Positions 51,222-61,261 are shown, numbered from the stretch's first letter. The stretch: DNA of 64,000 nt from Bacteroidia bacterium 43-41 (GCA_001898165.1 MKTD01000014.1:161730-225729); one strand, 5' to 3'. Made by a program: numbers and translations. Notes: generated from the letters alone by a model not told the origin.

Positions 51222-54200
51222 ATGAAAGAAAAAACTAAATCTGACCGGATTGTATATAAAAAATACAACCGGTTCCTAAAAATCATGAAAATTTCTCTTA
51301 TATTATTTTTTCTCTGCCTGTTTTCTGTATTAGCGGAGAATGTATATCCCCAGCAAACGGAGCTTTCGCTGGAGTTGAGAAATGTGACTCTTAAAAAGGC
51401 TATTTCAGAAATTGAGAAAACAAGCGATTATGTGTTTCTTATTACGGATGAAGCGCAACTCGAGCTCAACAAGAGGACCTCTATCCGTGCAAACAAAGAG
51501 AGCATCCAGCAGATACTGGAATCTATCCTTAAAGATACAAATCTGAGATACAGCGTTATAGAGAGGCAGGTTTCAGTCTATAAAAGTGCGGAACCCATAT
51601 CCCGAAATAGATCTGAGTCAGTTACAAAAGAAATTGAACAACAGAAAAAGGTCATCACCGGAAAAATCACCGATAAGAACGGTGAAACTGTGATTGGGGC
51701 CAACATCATTGAAACAGGCACCACCAATGGAACCGTAACAGATGTTGACGGGCGTTTTTCACTCAGTGTGGAGGAGAATGCAACCATTCGGGTTTCTTTT
51801 ATCGGATATGTAAGCCAGACAATTAATACATCCGGCAAAACAAGTTTCAATATTGTTTTACAAGAAGATACTAAAACGTTGGAAGAAGTTGTCGCAGTCG
51901 GCTACGGTACCATGAGAAAATCAGATCTGAGTGGCTCGGTAGCTACCGTCAAATCAAAAGATCTAACCGCGTTCCCTACAACTCTGGCAATGCAGGCTTT
52001 GCAGGGAAGGGCGGCTGGTGTGCAGGTACAAGCGACAAACGGAGAGCCGGGTTCGGATTATAAGGTGCGTATCCGGGGGGCAAAATCCATCAGTTCATCC
52101 AGCGACCCGTTAATCGTTGTCGATGGGTTTCCCGGCGTCACAATGCCTATAAGTGAGGATATCCTGTCTGTTGAGATTTTAAAAGACGCCTCTGCTACAG
52201 CTATTTACGGATCACGTGGGGCGAACGGTGTCATTTTAGTGACAACCAAACGAGGCAAGTCAGGAAAAGCTCTAATCGAATTTAACTCTTCCTTTTCTTC
52301 CCAAAAAGTGCTTAAGAAATTGGATTTGCTTTCAACAGCTGATTACATCAACTATGTAAATGAAATTGAACCGGGAAAGTTAACAGGTTCCAATTATGAA
52401 AATACTGACTGGCAAGACGAAGTCTTCCGCAAAGGCGGGATACAAAACTACCAGCTGGCTGTCTCGGGAGGGAATGAAGATTCTCAATATTATGTATCGG
52501 GAGTTGTGTACGATCAGAAAGGGATCGTGCTTGATTCGAAATACAAACGTTATTCAATCACCAGCAATCTGGATCTACAGGTTTTAAAAAAGCTGAAGGT
52601 TGGAGTCAAACTTTCTGCTTTGAGAGAATTAAAGGATGGGACAGTCAATATGGAAGGGAGCGGTGGAGCCGGACAGACAGGAGTGATGTCAGCTACTGTT
52701 TTAACGGAACCGACTATTCCCGTCTATAATGAAGACGGAACATATCACAGCTCGTTTATGACCGGCCTTGAAAGAGATAATCCGGTGGCCATTGCCAAAG
52801 AGATGTCCATTGAAAGTGAGAGCGATAACTTACAGGCTAACATCTTTGGGGAGTATCAAATAGCGGAAAATTTAAAGTTCCGTTCTACTTTTGGCGCTCA
52901 AACCTGGTCCAACCGTTACGGCAGCTATTTACCCACAACCATGTATGGGGGCAGAAGCATTAATGGCCGTGGTATCATAGACGGACAAAGGATTACAAAC
53001 CTGTCTAATGAGAATTATTTCACTTTCAATAAGAATTTCAATGATACGCATGATGTTACCTTAATGACCGGTTATACTTACGAATCCTATCGGTCCGAAT
53101 ATTGGCATGCCCAAAGCGAAAACTATATTTCTGATGCTTTTGACTTTTGGAACTTATCCGGAGGGTCAAACTACCGCACGCCAAATTCAAGCTTGACAGA
53201 GTCAAAATTGTCCTCTTTCTACGGGAGGTTTAATTATAAACTGTTTGATCGTTATTTGCTTACTTTTACAGGCCGTTATGACGGATCTTCTAAATTTGCA
53301 AAAAACAATAAATGGGGCTTTTTCCCGTCAGGTGCCGTGGCATGGAATATTTCCGAAGAGCCTTTTATGGACAGGATACCTCAAATCAGCCAGCTAAAAC
53401 TTCGCAGCAGCTACGGGATTACAGGGAATCAATCTATCGCAGCCTACGGTTCATTGGCCCTGATGCGTACAATTCCCAATGTGATAATCGGCAACGAAAT
53501 AGTGAATGCCGTTACCCCTAACACGGTAGCAAATAATAATCTTACCTGGGAGAAAACAGCGCAAACTGACTTTGGAATAGACTTCGGTTTGTTCGATCAG
53601 CGAATTACATTAACTGCCGATTATTATTATATGAAGACAACGGATCAATTATTCCAGGTTCCTTTAGTTTCGTACTCCGGATATAATAATATGTGGAAAA
53701 ATTATGGTTCGGTAGAGAATAAAGGATTTGAATTTACCTTATCGACCGTAAACTTTAACGGAGATTTTAAATGGAATACCGATTTTAATTTTTCGAGAAA
53801 CAGGAATAAAGTACTTGAGTTACCCGGTGGAGCCGATGTTTTAAGGAGTGTGTTTCCCGGGCATATGGTAGGAATTGGTACTACAAATGTATTAAGGGAA
53901 GGTTATCCCATGGGTTCTTTTTTCGGTTACATATATGATGGCGTTTACCAGGAAGGGGATACATTCATTCCCGGCGGTGGTTTTGAGCAGACTGCCGGTG
54001 GTGAAAAATTCAGAGATATCAACGGCAAAAAAAATGGCGTTCTGACCGGACAACCTGATGGTCAGCTAAATAATGATGACAGAACAATAATTGGGGATCC
54101 AAATCCTGATTATATCTGGGGTTTGAACAATACCTTTGAATACAAAGGGTTTGATTTGAATTTCTTTTTAGAGTCTTCTCAGGGAAACGATATTTACAGT

Positions 54201-54614
54201 TTTACCTTGTTTGAGCTGGAATTAATGCAGGGATTTAACAATTCGACCAAAAGGGCGCTTGACCGTTGGACGCCAACAAACACCCATACGGATGTGCCTA
54301 AAGCAACGGCTTCCCGCTCAAGGATATCATCGAGCCGCTTTGTGTATGACGGCAGCTATATCCGGTTAAAGAATGCGTCGATAGGGTATCAATTACCACA
54401 ATCGTTACTACGTGGCGCAGGCATCAACTTCGCGAGGATTTATGTAAGTGCCCAGAATCTGATTACCATCACCAATTATCCCGGTTTTGATCCGGAAGTA
54501 AATTATTTGGGATCCACCGGAATAGGGACCACAAGTAATGTTAACGTAGGTTATGATTATGGCAGTTATCCAAGTGCAAAATCCATTACTGTCGGGGTAC
54601 AGATAAAATTTTAA
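51222..54614 (+). CDS. SusC-type TonB-dependent receptor with STN signalling domain
   Basis: 1,130 aa. ATG at 51222 (the ATG at 51218 stops after six codons). A basic N-terminus precedes a signal segment (KISLILFFLCLFSVLAENVYPQQ), then an STN domain (LSLELRNVTLKKAISEIEKTSDYVFLI...SIQQILESILKDTNLRYSV), a CarboxypepD_reg-like domain (ITGKITDKNGETVIGANI), plug (EEVVAVGYGTMRKSDLSGSV; ATAIYGSRGANGVILVTTKRG) and barrel ending VGVQIKF. The STN domain is the contact to the FecR anti-sigma encoded just upstream. Cargo is probably an oligosaccharide given the GH26 gene downstream. Confidence 0.95.
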   Translation: MKEKTKSDRIVYKKYNRFLKIMKISLILFFLCLFSVLAENVYPQQTELSLELRNVTLKKAISEIEKTSDYVFLITDEAQLELNKRTSIRANKESIQQILESILKDTNLRYSVIERQVSVYKSAEPISRNRSESVTKEIEQQKKVITGKITDKNGETVIGANIIETGTTNGTVTDVDGRFSLSVEENATIRVSFIGYVSQTINTSGKTSFNIVLQEDTKTLEEVVAVGYGTMRKSDLSGSVATVKSKDLTAFPTTLAMQALQGRAAGVQVQATNGEPGSDYKVRIRGAKSISSSSDPLIVVDGFPGVTMPISEDILSVEILKDASATAIYGSRGANGVILVTTKRGKSGKALIEFNSSFSSQKVLKKLDLLSTADYINYVNEIEPGKLTGSNYENTDWQDEVFRKGGIQNYQLAVSGGNEDSQYYVSGVVYDQKGIVLDSKYKRYSITSNLDLQVLKKLKVGVKLSALRELKDGTVNMEGSGGAGQTGVMSATVLTEPTIPVYNEDGTYHSSFMTGLERDNPVAIAKEMSIESESDNLQANIFGEYQIAENLKFRSTFGAQTWSNRYGSYLPTTMYGGRSINGRGIIDGQRITNLSNENYFTFNKNFNDTHDVTLMTGYTYESYRSEYWHAQSENYISDAFDFWNLSGGSNYRTPNSSLTESKLSSFYGRFNYKLFDRYLLTFTGRYDGSSKFAKNNKWGFFPSGAVAWNISEEPFMDRIPQISQLKLRSSYGITGNQSIAAYGSLALMRTIPNVIIGNEIVNAVTPNTVANNNLTWEKTAQTDFGIDFGLFDQRITLTADYYYMKTTDQLFQVPLVSYSGYNNMWKNYGSVENKGFEFTLSTVNFNGDFKWNTDFNFSRNRNKVLELPGGADVLRSVFPGHMVGIGTTNVLREGYPMGSFFGYIYDGVYQEGDTFIPGGGFEQTAGGEKFRDINGKKNGVLTGQPDGQLNNDDRTIIGDPNPDYIWGLNNTFEYKGFDLNFFLESSQGNDIYSFTLFELELMQGFNNSTKRALDRWTPTNTHTDVPKATASRSRISSSRFVYDGSYIRLKNASIGYQLPQSLLRGAGINFARIYVSAQNLITITNYPGFDPEVNYLGSTGIGTTSNVNVGYDYGSYPSAKSITVGVQIKF

Positions 54615-54643
54615 TGCAGTCTGATCAATTAAAATTAAAAAAA

Positions 54644-56143
54644 ATGAAATTATCAAAATTAAATATATTACTACTGTTAACACTTTTCGTGTCCGGTTGT
54701 ACCGATTTAGTGGAAAATCCGGTAGGAAGACTGATCCCTGATGGGTTTATCAAGTCTGAGAAAGATGTCCAGACCGTGATCTACGGAGCATATGGGAAAA
54801 TGGCCTCCGACAATTATTGGGGAAGAGAGATGGCAGCCGCCATCATGCTCCGCAGTGATATGGTTGATATCGGGAATCGTTCAACAGTAGCGGCAAGAAT
54901 ACAAATCAACGACTTTAATACGAATTCAACGAACGCCATGATCGGTACCTTTTGGCCAATGGCATACCAGACTATAGACGCAGTTAATACAGCCATTGCC
55001 GGTGCAGAGAATCTTGAACCTACCGTTGGTATAAAGGCCCTTATCGGTGAAGCAAAATTTATCAGGGCTTTTACCTATTTCAATCTTGTACGCCTGTTTG
55101 GGGATATTCCCTATCTTGACGAACCGGTGAAAGATCCGGAAGCTGTTGCTACTATTTCAAAAACGGCTGAATCTACCGTATATCAAAAAATTATTGACGA
55201 TCTCGCCTATGCCAAAGAAAATTTACCCATGAGGCATCCATTGGATGATGTCCGAAGCAGACCTTCGAGAGGTTCCGCATATACCATGTTAGCTGATGTG
55301 TATCTGACAATCGGGAACTGGCAGGAGGCATATAATAACGCAAAATGGGTGATCGACAATGCCGCAAGCCTGAATTATGCATTAGAATCGGATTATCAGG
55401 ATCTTTTTGATTCTGGTAAACAGGACGGTATGCCGGAACATATTTTTGCGATTGAATACAAAAGAGGATCAGCATGGCCATTCGATTATGATAGCCACGC
55501 CGCATTTACGGGAATGTCAGGAAGCGATGAAGTCGCAGGTTTTGATGTTGCTGTCCCCTCGTTGGCAGTTTATACCACCTGGGATAGCAGAGACTATCGA
55601 AAAAAAGTGGCTCTTGCCGATAGCGCGCACTACAACGGCCTGCTTGTGCCATATACGAAGTTTCAGGGCACACAACGCCCGCATATTGCCAAATACTGGC
55701 GGCATATGGGTGTTCCGCGTGATCTGGTTACCGATACTGAAAATAACTACGCCATCTACCGATATGCGGAGGTTTTACTCACAGCAGCAGAGGCATTGAA
55801 TGAGGTGAGCGGCCCTACCGCAGAAGCACGGGGATATGTGAACCAAGTGCGTGCCAGGGCACGGAATTGGGCTGGAACAGCAACCGATTTTCCTGCGGAC
55901 GTGAATAGCGGAATTTCTAAAGATGATTTCAGGACCCTTGTTCTGGAGGAAAGGAGGCTCGAGCTCAGCTTTGAATTTAAACGCTGGTGGGACATCAAGC
56001 GTCGGAAAATGGGAAATGATGTTTTCAAGGGGCCCAACTCCCTGGAACCCCATCCTGATTTTAATGACAACCAATATTTGTTACCAATTATGCAGCGGGA
56101 TATTGACTTGAATCCAAATCTGACTCAGAACCCCGGATACTAA
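54644..56143 (+). CDS. SusD-type glycan-binding lipoprotein
   Basis: 499 aa from the ATG at 54644 (MKLSKLNILLLLTLFVSGC, lipobox Cys19). A second ATG at 54614 overlaps the SusC stop (TAATG) and would add ten residues; coupling could use it. SusD blocks: LIGEAKFIRAFTYFNLVRLFGDIPY, RPSRGSAYTMLADVYLTIGNWQEAYNNAKWV, and the C-terminal LVLEERRLELSFEFKRWWDIKRR. It binds substrate at the cell surface with the SusC partner. A terminator follows at 56193. Confidence 0.94.
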   Translation: MKLSKLNILLLLTLFVSGCTDLVENPVGRLIPDGFIKSEKDVQTVIYGAYGKMASDNYWGREMAAAIMLRSDMVDIGNRSTVAARIQINDFNTNSTNAMIGTFWPMAYQTIDAVNTAIAGAENLEPTVGIKALIGEAKFIRAFTYFNLVRLFGDIPYLDEPVKDPEAVATISKTAESTVYQKIIDDLAYAKENLPMRHPLDDVRSRPSRGSAYTMLADVYLTIGNWQEAYNNAKWVIDNAASLNYALESDYQDLFDSGKQDGMPEHIFAIEYKRGSAWPFDYDSHAAFTGMSGSDEVAGFDVAVPSLAVYTTWDSRDYRKKVALADSAHYNGLLVPYTKFQGTQRPHIAKYWRHMGVPRDLVTDTENNYAIYRYAEVLLTAAEALNEVSGPTAEARGYVNQVRARARNWAGTATDFPADVNSGISKDDFRTLVLEERRLELSFEFKRWWDIKRRKMGNDVFKGPNSLEPHPDFNDNQYLLPIMQRDIDLNPNLTQNPGY

Positions 56144-56192
56144 AGGAATTGAGAACAAATAGTTTCAATCGGCCTTTGTAAATTACCATTGA

Positions 56193-56221
56193 GGAAAGAG
56201 TTGTGTTTATCAACTCTTTCC
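56193..56221 (+). terminator. Hairpin terminator after SusD
   Basis: Perfect 11-bp stem GGAAAGAGTTG / CAACTCTTTCC with a 7-base loop (56193-56203, 56211-56221). Only a short T-containing tail follows, so it may stop some but not all transcription into the GH26 gene. The rest of the gap 56144-56344 has no clear promoter. Confidence 0.65.
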
Positions 56222-56344
56222 CTTAATGAAAAATAAGTCCTGACAAAATTCTCTTCAAACATTATCTGTTTATGCATGACATACGGGTCCGGGCGTATTT
56301 CTGATCAACAGAACAGTCATTTAATATTATTAAAACGAGTTCCT

Positions 56345-57352
56345 ATGAAAATATCTTACTTTTTAATTGTGTTCATTTTTGCCTCCACTTTTGCATTTTC
56401 CGCCGATCCGGTGAATCCGGCCGCTACAGAAAATGTAAAAAAAGTGTTGAAATATATTATTGATCTGAAAGGGAACGGGGTATTGACCGGACAGCAAAAT
56501 CTGGCTGACAGTGTTACCAGATGGACAAACGAAGTATTTGAAATTACCGGCGCATACCCGGCTTTACTGGGTGAAGATTTCAGTTATGGCAAAGAAGCTT
56601 TCAAAAAACGACAGGATATTACCAAAGCAGCCATTGAACAGTGGAAACAGGGAGGATTGGTCACCATATCGTGGCATCAGGTTAACCCCGACACATGGGA
56701 CGGATCAGTAAATGAGGGAGAATTCAGCGATACTCAGGTAGCAATGGATGAGGGGCGTTTCCGGGAACTTTTGCAGGAGACAACGGCAATTCATAAAAAA
56801 TATATAGCTCACATTGATACTATCGCAACTTACCTGAAAATGCTAAGGGACTCAGGTGTAGTTGTGTTGTGGCGGCCTTATCACGAGATGAACGGAAGTT
56901 GGTTTTGGTGGGGAGCCAAATCAGATTTTAAAAGTTTATGGAAATTAATGTACGATAGATTTACAAATTATCACGGCCTGAACAACCTGATCTGGGTGTG
57001 GGCGCCAAACATTTCTAACCCGATAGCTGAGTTTTATCCCGGGGATGATTATGTTGATATTGTCGGATTTGACGGATACCCGAGAGATGTGCGAAATTGG
57101 GACAATGAAGGAACGCTGAAAAAAGAACTGGACGAAATGATGGCATTAAGTAAAAACAAGGTTATTGCATTGACAGAGGTAGGCTGGTTGCCCGATTTGG
57201 AATGGATGAAGAGCAAACGTCCTGAGATTGTCTGGTTTTTGTGTTGGTGGACCCACCTGACAAAGGAAAACACAGATAAGGCAATTAAACAGACATATCA
57301 CCATCCCTACGTGATAAACAGAGAGAAAGTCAACTGGAAGTCCAAACATTGA
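56345..57352 (+). CDS. Secreted GH26 glycoside hydrolase (beta-mannanase-like)
   Basis: 335 aa from the ATG at 56345, which starts the signal peptide (KISYFLIVFIFASTFAFS); the frame's earlier start at 56276 is rejected. GH26 barrel: GVLTGQQNL, LVTISWHQVNPDTW, then acid/base E181 (LWRPYHEMNGSWFWWG) and nucleophile E278 (IALTEVGWLP). Retaining enzymes of this family mostly cut beta-1,4-mannan; some cut other beta-glucans or xylans. It is the only clear glycanase of this locus. There is no Cys lipobox, so it is probably periplasmic or exported onward. Confidence 0.9.
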   Translation: MKISYFLIVFIFASTFAFSADPVNPAATENVKKVLKYIIDLKGNGVLTGQQNLADSVTRWTNEVFEITGAYPALLGEDFSYGKEAFKKRQDITKAAIEQWKQGGLVTISWHQVNPDTWDGSVNEGEFSDTQVAMDEGRFRELLQETTAIHKKYIAHIDTIATYLKMLRDSGVVVLWRPYHEMNGSWFWWGAKSDFKSLWKLMYDRFTNYHGLNNLIWVWAPNISNPIAEFYPGDDYVDIVGFDGYPRDVRNWDNEGTLKKELDEMMALSKNKVIALTEVGWLPDLEWMKSKRPEIVWFLCWWTHLTKENTDKAIKQTYHHPYVINREKVNWKSKH

Positions 57353-57476
57353 ATACCGGATGTCGTCATTCCATAATAAGATCTCACAACTTTCTTACAT
57401 GTAACAGATCGTCCCACATTTATACTAAACACGATAAGGGAGGATTCCCGGATAAAAAAATACAACAATCAACGAA

Positions 57477-57971
57477 ATGAAATATTCAAAAACCCAACTG
57501 ACATTTTTATTGGTCCTCCGGTTCATAATCGGATGGCACATATTGTACGAGGGGATATCGAAAGTCATGAACCCGCAATGGACGTCTGCGAACTTCCTGC
57601 AAGAATCTCAGGGTGTCTTATCAGGTTTTTCCGGTTGGATATTAGCGAACAGCGATCTACTTACCATTGTCGATTTTTTAAATGCATGGGGGTTAGTGCT
57701 TATTGGTCTCGGCCTGATTTTCGGCTTTCTTTTTAAACCTGCCGCCATCGCGGGATCTGTTTTGGTATTCATCTATTACCTTAGCGTTCCTCCGTTAACA
57801 GGTTATGAATACACACTACCCTCCGATGGGAGCAATCTTGTAATTAACAGGACACTCATCGAAGCCGTCGCACTTTTCGGATTGGCTCTTTTCCCGACAA
57901 ATAAAGTTTTTGGATTAGATTATTTCATCTATTCCCGACAGAAAGGAACATTTCAATATGACAGAAAATAA
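57477..57971 (+). CDS. DoxX family membrane protein
   Basis: 164 aa with four predicted membrane segments. Start block TFLLVLRFIIGWHILYEGISKVMNPQWTSANFL is the DoxX signature, followed by FLNAWGLVLIGLGLIFGFLFKPAAIAGSVLVFIYYLSVPPL. Family members associate with quinol-linked or thiol redox reactions. It overlaps the next gene by 14 bases, so it is translated with the Tat-exported oxidoreductase and may pass its electrons to the membrane; that link is inferred. Confidence 0.88.
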   Translation: MKYSKTQLTFLLVLRFIIGWHILYEGISKVMNPQWTSANFLQESQGVLSGFSGWILANSDLLTIVDFLNAWGLVLIGLGLIFGFLFKPAAIAGSVLVFIYYLSVPPLTGYEYTLPSDGSNLVINRTLIEAVALFGLALFPTNKVFGLDYFIYSRQKGTFQYDRK

Positions 57972-59568
57972 CAATAACACAAATAAGAGAGATTCCGGGA
58001 AGGGTCAATCCTCCCCGGATAATACCGGACAGATATCAAGCAAAGGCATCTCCCGGAGAAGCGTCCTAAAAGCGTTTGCCGGAATTCCAGTTGCCGGGAT
58101 ATTCGGTTACGAATGGTTCAGGAAAATTAATTATGACAACGATAAAAAAGATCGGATTGCCCGTGAGTTGGGTCTCGATAAAATGGAGTTTCCTGTACAA
58201 GACTATGGGAAAGAAGCTATACGGGATACTCTTCGAATTGGGATTGTCGGATTCGGGCAACGTGCAGAACAACTGGCTGCCGGCCTCGGGTTCATGCACC
58301 CTGATGAAGTGAAGAGAAGGGAAAGCAACAATACGTTAATAAATTGGCTTGAACAAGAGGACCTCCACGTTGCCATTACAGGAATTTGCGATGTTTTCGA
58401 TCTGCACGCTGAACGCGGATTGGCCATCGCGAACAACAGTATTCGTCACAGAGCATCCAAACTGCCTGCTAAACGATATCGGACATATCAGGATATGCTG
58501 GCCGATAACAACATCGATGCGGTAATTATCTCCACCCCCGATCATCATCATAGCTTCATGGCTGTTGAGGCCGTGAAAGCGGGGAAACATGTTTATCTGG
58601 AGAAAAGTATAGCTCACACTGAAGAGGAGTTAAATGAACTATATCGTGTGGTAAAAGATAGCCATATTACTTTTCAGTTAGGTCACCAAATAACGCAGAG
58701 CACCGTTTTTAAGCAGGCAAAAGAGATTATTGATAAAAACGTGTTGGGTAAGATCACCCTTATAGAAACTACCAGTAACCGTAATACGGCCGAAGGTGCC
58801 TGGATAAGACATCTGGACAGTAACGGCAACCCCAAACCGGGGGATGAGAAGAGCATTGATTGGGAGCGATGGTTAGGTTCCGCACCTTATGTGCCTTTTA
58901 CTATTGACCGGTTTTACAACTGGACAAAGTGGTTCGCTTATGACACCGGATTGATCGGTCAATTGTTTACTCATGAATTCGACGCGGTAAACCAGCTGTT
59001 GCGAATTGGCATCCCTCACTCGGCATCATCCTCAGGCGGTATTTATTATTGGAAAGACAACAGGGAGATACCCGATAGTTTACACTGTGTGTTTGAATAC
59101 CCTCACAAGGATTTGACATTGTTGTACAGCGGAAATCTTGCATCGGGCAGAAACCGGGGAAGGGTTTTCATGGGACACGACGCTTCGATGGAACTCGGGA
59201 GCAATATTAAAATAACCGTTGATAGAGATTCAACGCAATACGAGAAAGGGATAGCCTCCGGGCTAATCGATACGGAATCTCCGATGATTACTTTCAACCC
59301 CGGTGCAGGACAAATTGACGCGGTAACATCCGCTTCCGGGAAGTACTATGCCGATAGGGGATTGACCAATACCGTCATTAATGGTAAGCAGATCGATGTA
59401 ACGCACTTACATCTGCGCGAGTGGCTTGATTGTATTCGCGAGAACAAAATTCCAAGTGCGAATATAGAAGTAGCATACGAAGAGGGGATCGCCTGCTTGA
59501 TGGCCCATCGCTCCTACCTTGAAAAGCGTCAGGTTTTTTGGGACGAAGTAAACAGAAAAATTGTTTAA
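57958..59568 (+). CDS. Tat-exported Gfo/Idh/MocA family oxidoreductase
   Basis: 536 aa. Twin-arginine signal R33-R34 in ISRRSVLKAFAGIPVAGIFG preceded by a polar 30-residue extension. Rossmann fold LRIGIVGFGQRAEQLAAGL; the family's E-K-P motif is EKS here (HVYLEKSIAHTEEELNELY), followed by FQLGHQITQSTVFKQA. Members use bound NAD(P) for sugar oxidation, epimerisation or, in GH109-like enzymes, glycoside cleavage. The export signal suggests action in the periplasm on sugars taken up by the SusCD-GH26 locus. It overlaps the DoxX gene. Confidence 0.87.
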   Translation: MTENNNNTNKRDSGKGQSSPDNTGQISSKGISRRSVLKAFAGIPVAGIFGYEWFRKINYDNDKKDRIARELGLDKMEFPVQDYGKEAIRDTLRIGIVGFGQRAEQLAAGLGFMHPDEVKRRESNNTLINWLEQEDLHVAITGICDVFDLHAERGLAIANNSIRHRASKLPAKRYRTYQDMLADNNIDAVIISTPDHHHSFMAVEAVKAGKHVYLEKSIAHTEEELNELYRVVKDSHITFQLGHQITQSTVFKQAKEIIDKNVLGKITLIETTSNRNTAEGAWIRHLDSNGNPKPGDEKSIDWERWLGSAPYVPFTIDRFYNWTKWFAYDTGLIGQLFTHEFDAVNQLLRIGIPHSASSSGGIYYWKDNREIPDSLHCVFEYPHKDLTLLYSGNLASGRNRGRVFMGHDASMELGSNIKITVDRDSTQYEKGIASGLIDTESPMITFNPGAGQIDAVTSASGKYYADRGLTNTVINGKQIDVTHLHLREWLDCIRENKIPSANIEVAYEEGIACLMAHRSYLEKRQVFWDEVNRKIV

Positions 59569-59652
59569 AGCCGGTTGAGAAGACAAATGCCCCGAGTCCG
59601 GATTATTTTGAGACAGGGTGTACGGAAGCCGCTCAAAGGGAAACCCAAATTT

Positions 59653-61173
59653 CTATTGGTGTTCCGGCCTCAATAGATCGTTCACCGTTTTCACCGGATT
59701 GAACGTACTGATAGGCACTTCCACGAAAATGGTGTTCCAGTCGCTCATGGCACCGTTCCACAAGCCGGGAAGTTCCAGGGCTTTTAGCTCTTTTCCGTCC
59801 TTGGACTTCTGCGATATAAAGCCCGTATTTTTATCTACAAATCGAGTCAAATCGAATTTGTTGCCTTTGTAGCATTTCACGCCGCAAACCAGGTCCACAG
59901 GATTAAAGTGCGAGCCGTTTTTAAAAGCCTCAACCGCTTTTGCGTCGTTTTTATCTATTTGCGAACTTTCCAGAATCTGTAGCGAAGCTGTTCCGTCAGG
60001 ATTTTCAACAATAAACGGGCCGCCACCCGGCTCTCCCGCATTCTTCACCATGCCACACACCCGGAAAGGGCGATCGAGCTTGGTAATAAGGTAGCTCTTC
60101 AGTTCCTCATCATCGGCAAAAGTTCTGTTGGGATGGGCGATGCAAAGCTCATTTTCAGTAAACATTAATATTTCCCGCAATTTGTCACCGTCACATTTTC
60201 CCGAAACCAACTCGCCAAGATAACCAAACGCCCGCTGCTGTATTTTCACCAGCACGCCGCCCAGAAGTTGCTTATACGAAGCTTCACCATCCTTCAACCG
60301 GTCGGGGATAACATTGTCGATATTTTTAATGAAAATAATATCGGAATCAATGTCATTCAGGTTTTCAATCAGCGCCCCGTGTCCTCCCGGACGAAAAAGC
60401 AGCGATCCGTCATCATTGCGGAAAGGGTTATTGTCCATATCCACAGCAAGGGTATCGGTGCTTGGTTTTTGAACGCTGAAAGAGACCTTGAATTTTGTGC
60501 CGAGCTTTAATTCGTAACCCAATTTCCGGGCAGCTACCAGCAATTCAAATAACTCCTTGTGTTCCTCCGAAACCGTAAAGTGGATATTCACCACCCCGTT
60601 TTTATCTTTTGCATACAAGGTCCCTTCAGTCATCTGTTCACCCACCGGAGTCCTGTTTCCCTCTTCGTAACTGTGAAACAGAAGCAAACCTTTGGGCAGG
60701 TTTCCGTAATTCAATCCATCGGGAAAAAGCAGGGTCCTCACCACCGGTTTATAATTGCCCAGGCCAATAAGCTCCCGGATTGTCTTCCCATAACCTTTTT
60801 TGCATGCTTCATTCAACGCATCGTAAAATGCGAACTTCTCTATGTTATTGAAAAATATTTTCTCAAACTTGGTTTCAGGCAGATCGTTATCGGCATCCAT
60901 AAAGGTAAACAAATCTTTAAACATACGGCTTGCCGCTCCCGATGCGGGAACAAACTTGGTTACCTTCTTACCGGCCGTCAGGAAGTTCTGCCAGGCCGTC
61001 AGATATCCCCTCTCTTCGGCCTCCGGCACACGTAAAATTCCTTTTTCAACCGATGCCGCACTCAGGATATTCAGAAAAGGGAAACCGTTCTTGAAAAAAT
61101 TCAACTGGGCATCCATCTGCTGCTGCGATATATCTTTTTCCCGTAACAACGCCAAATCTTCCTTAGTAAACAT
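59653..61173 (-). CDS. DUF4301 family protein
   Basis: 506 aa, cytoplasmic, no signal peptide. Recognised by overall pattern: FKNGFPFLNILSAASVEKGILR, KFVPASGAASRMFKDLFTF, GLLLFHSYEEGNRTPVGEQMTEG, FRPGGHGALIENLNDIDSDIIFIKNIDNV and FVEVPISTFNPVKTVNDLLRPEHQ. The PGGHGAL and IIFIKNIDN blocks recall nucleotide-sugar pyrophosphorylases, so a nucleotidyltransferase role is conceivable but unproven. It is divergent from dnaK and convergent with the Gfo/Idh gene; the 84-base gap to the latter shows nothing clear. Confidence 0.88.
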   Translation of the reverse strand: MFTKEDLALLREKDISQQQMDAQLNFFKNGFPFLNILSAASVEKGILRVPEAEERGYLTAWQNFLTAGKKVTKFVPASGAASRMFKDLFTFMDADNDLPETKFEKIFFNNIEKFAFYDALNEACKKGYGKTIRELIGLGNYKPVVRTLLFPDGLNYGNLPKGLLLFHSYEEGNRTPVGEQMTEGTLYAKDKNGVVNIHFTVSEEHKELFELLVAARKLGYELKLGTKFKVSFSVQKPSTDTLAVDMDNNPFRNDDGSLLFRPGGHGALIENLNDIDSDIIFIKNIDNVIPDRLKDGEASYKQLLGGVLVKIQQRAFGYLGELVSGKCDGDKLREILMFTENELCIAHPNRTFADDEELKSYLITKLDRPFRVCGMVKNAGEPGGGPFIVENPDGTASLQILESSQIDKNDAKAVEAFKNGSHFNPVDLVCGVKCYKGNKFDLTRFVDKNTGFISQKSKDGKELKALELPGLWNGAMSDWNTIFVEVPISTFNPVKTVNDLLRPEHQ

Positions 61174-61227
61174 AATATCTTATTTTTATTATTATTAATA
61201 TTTTTTAAACACTTTATAGAAACACTT

Positions 61228-61261
61228 CAAAGATAACGAAAAACTTCATGCGTAGATCAAA
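61228..61261 (-). promoter_or_regulatory. Promoter of the DUF4301 gene
   Basis: On the minus strand TTTG (61258-61261), a 22-base spacer, and a perfect TATCTTTG (61228-61235). The spacer is slightly longer than the usual 19-21. Confidence 0.5.
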
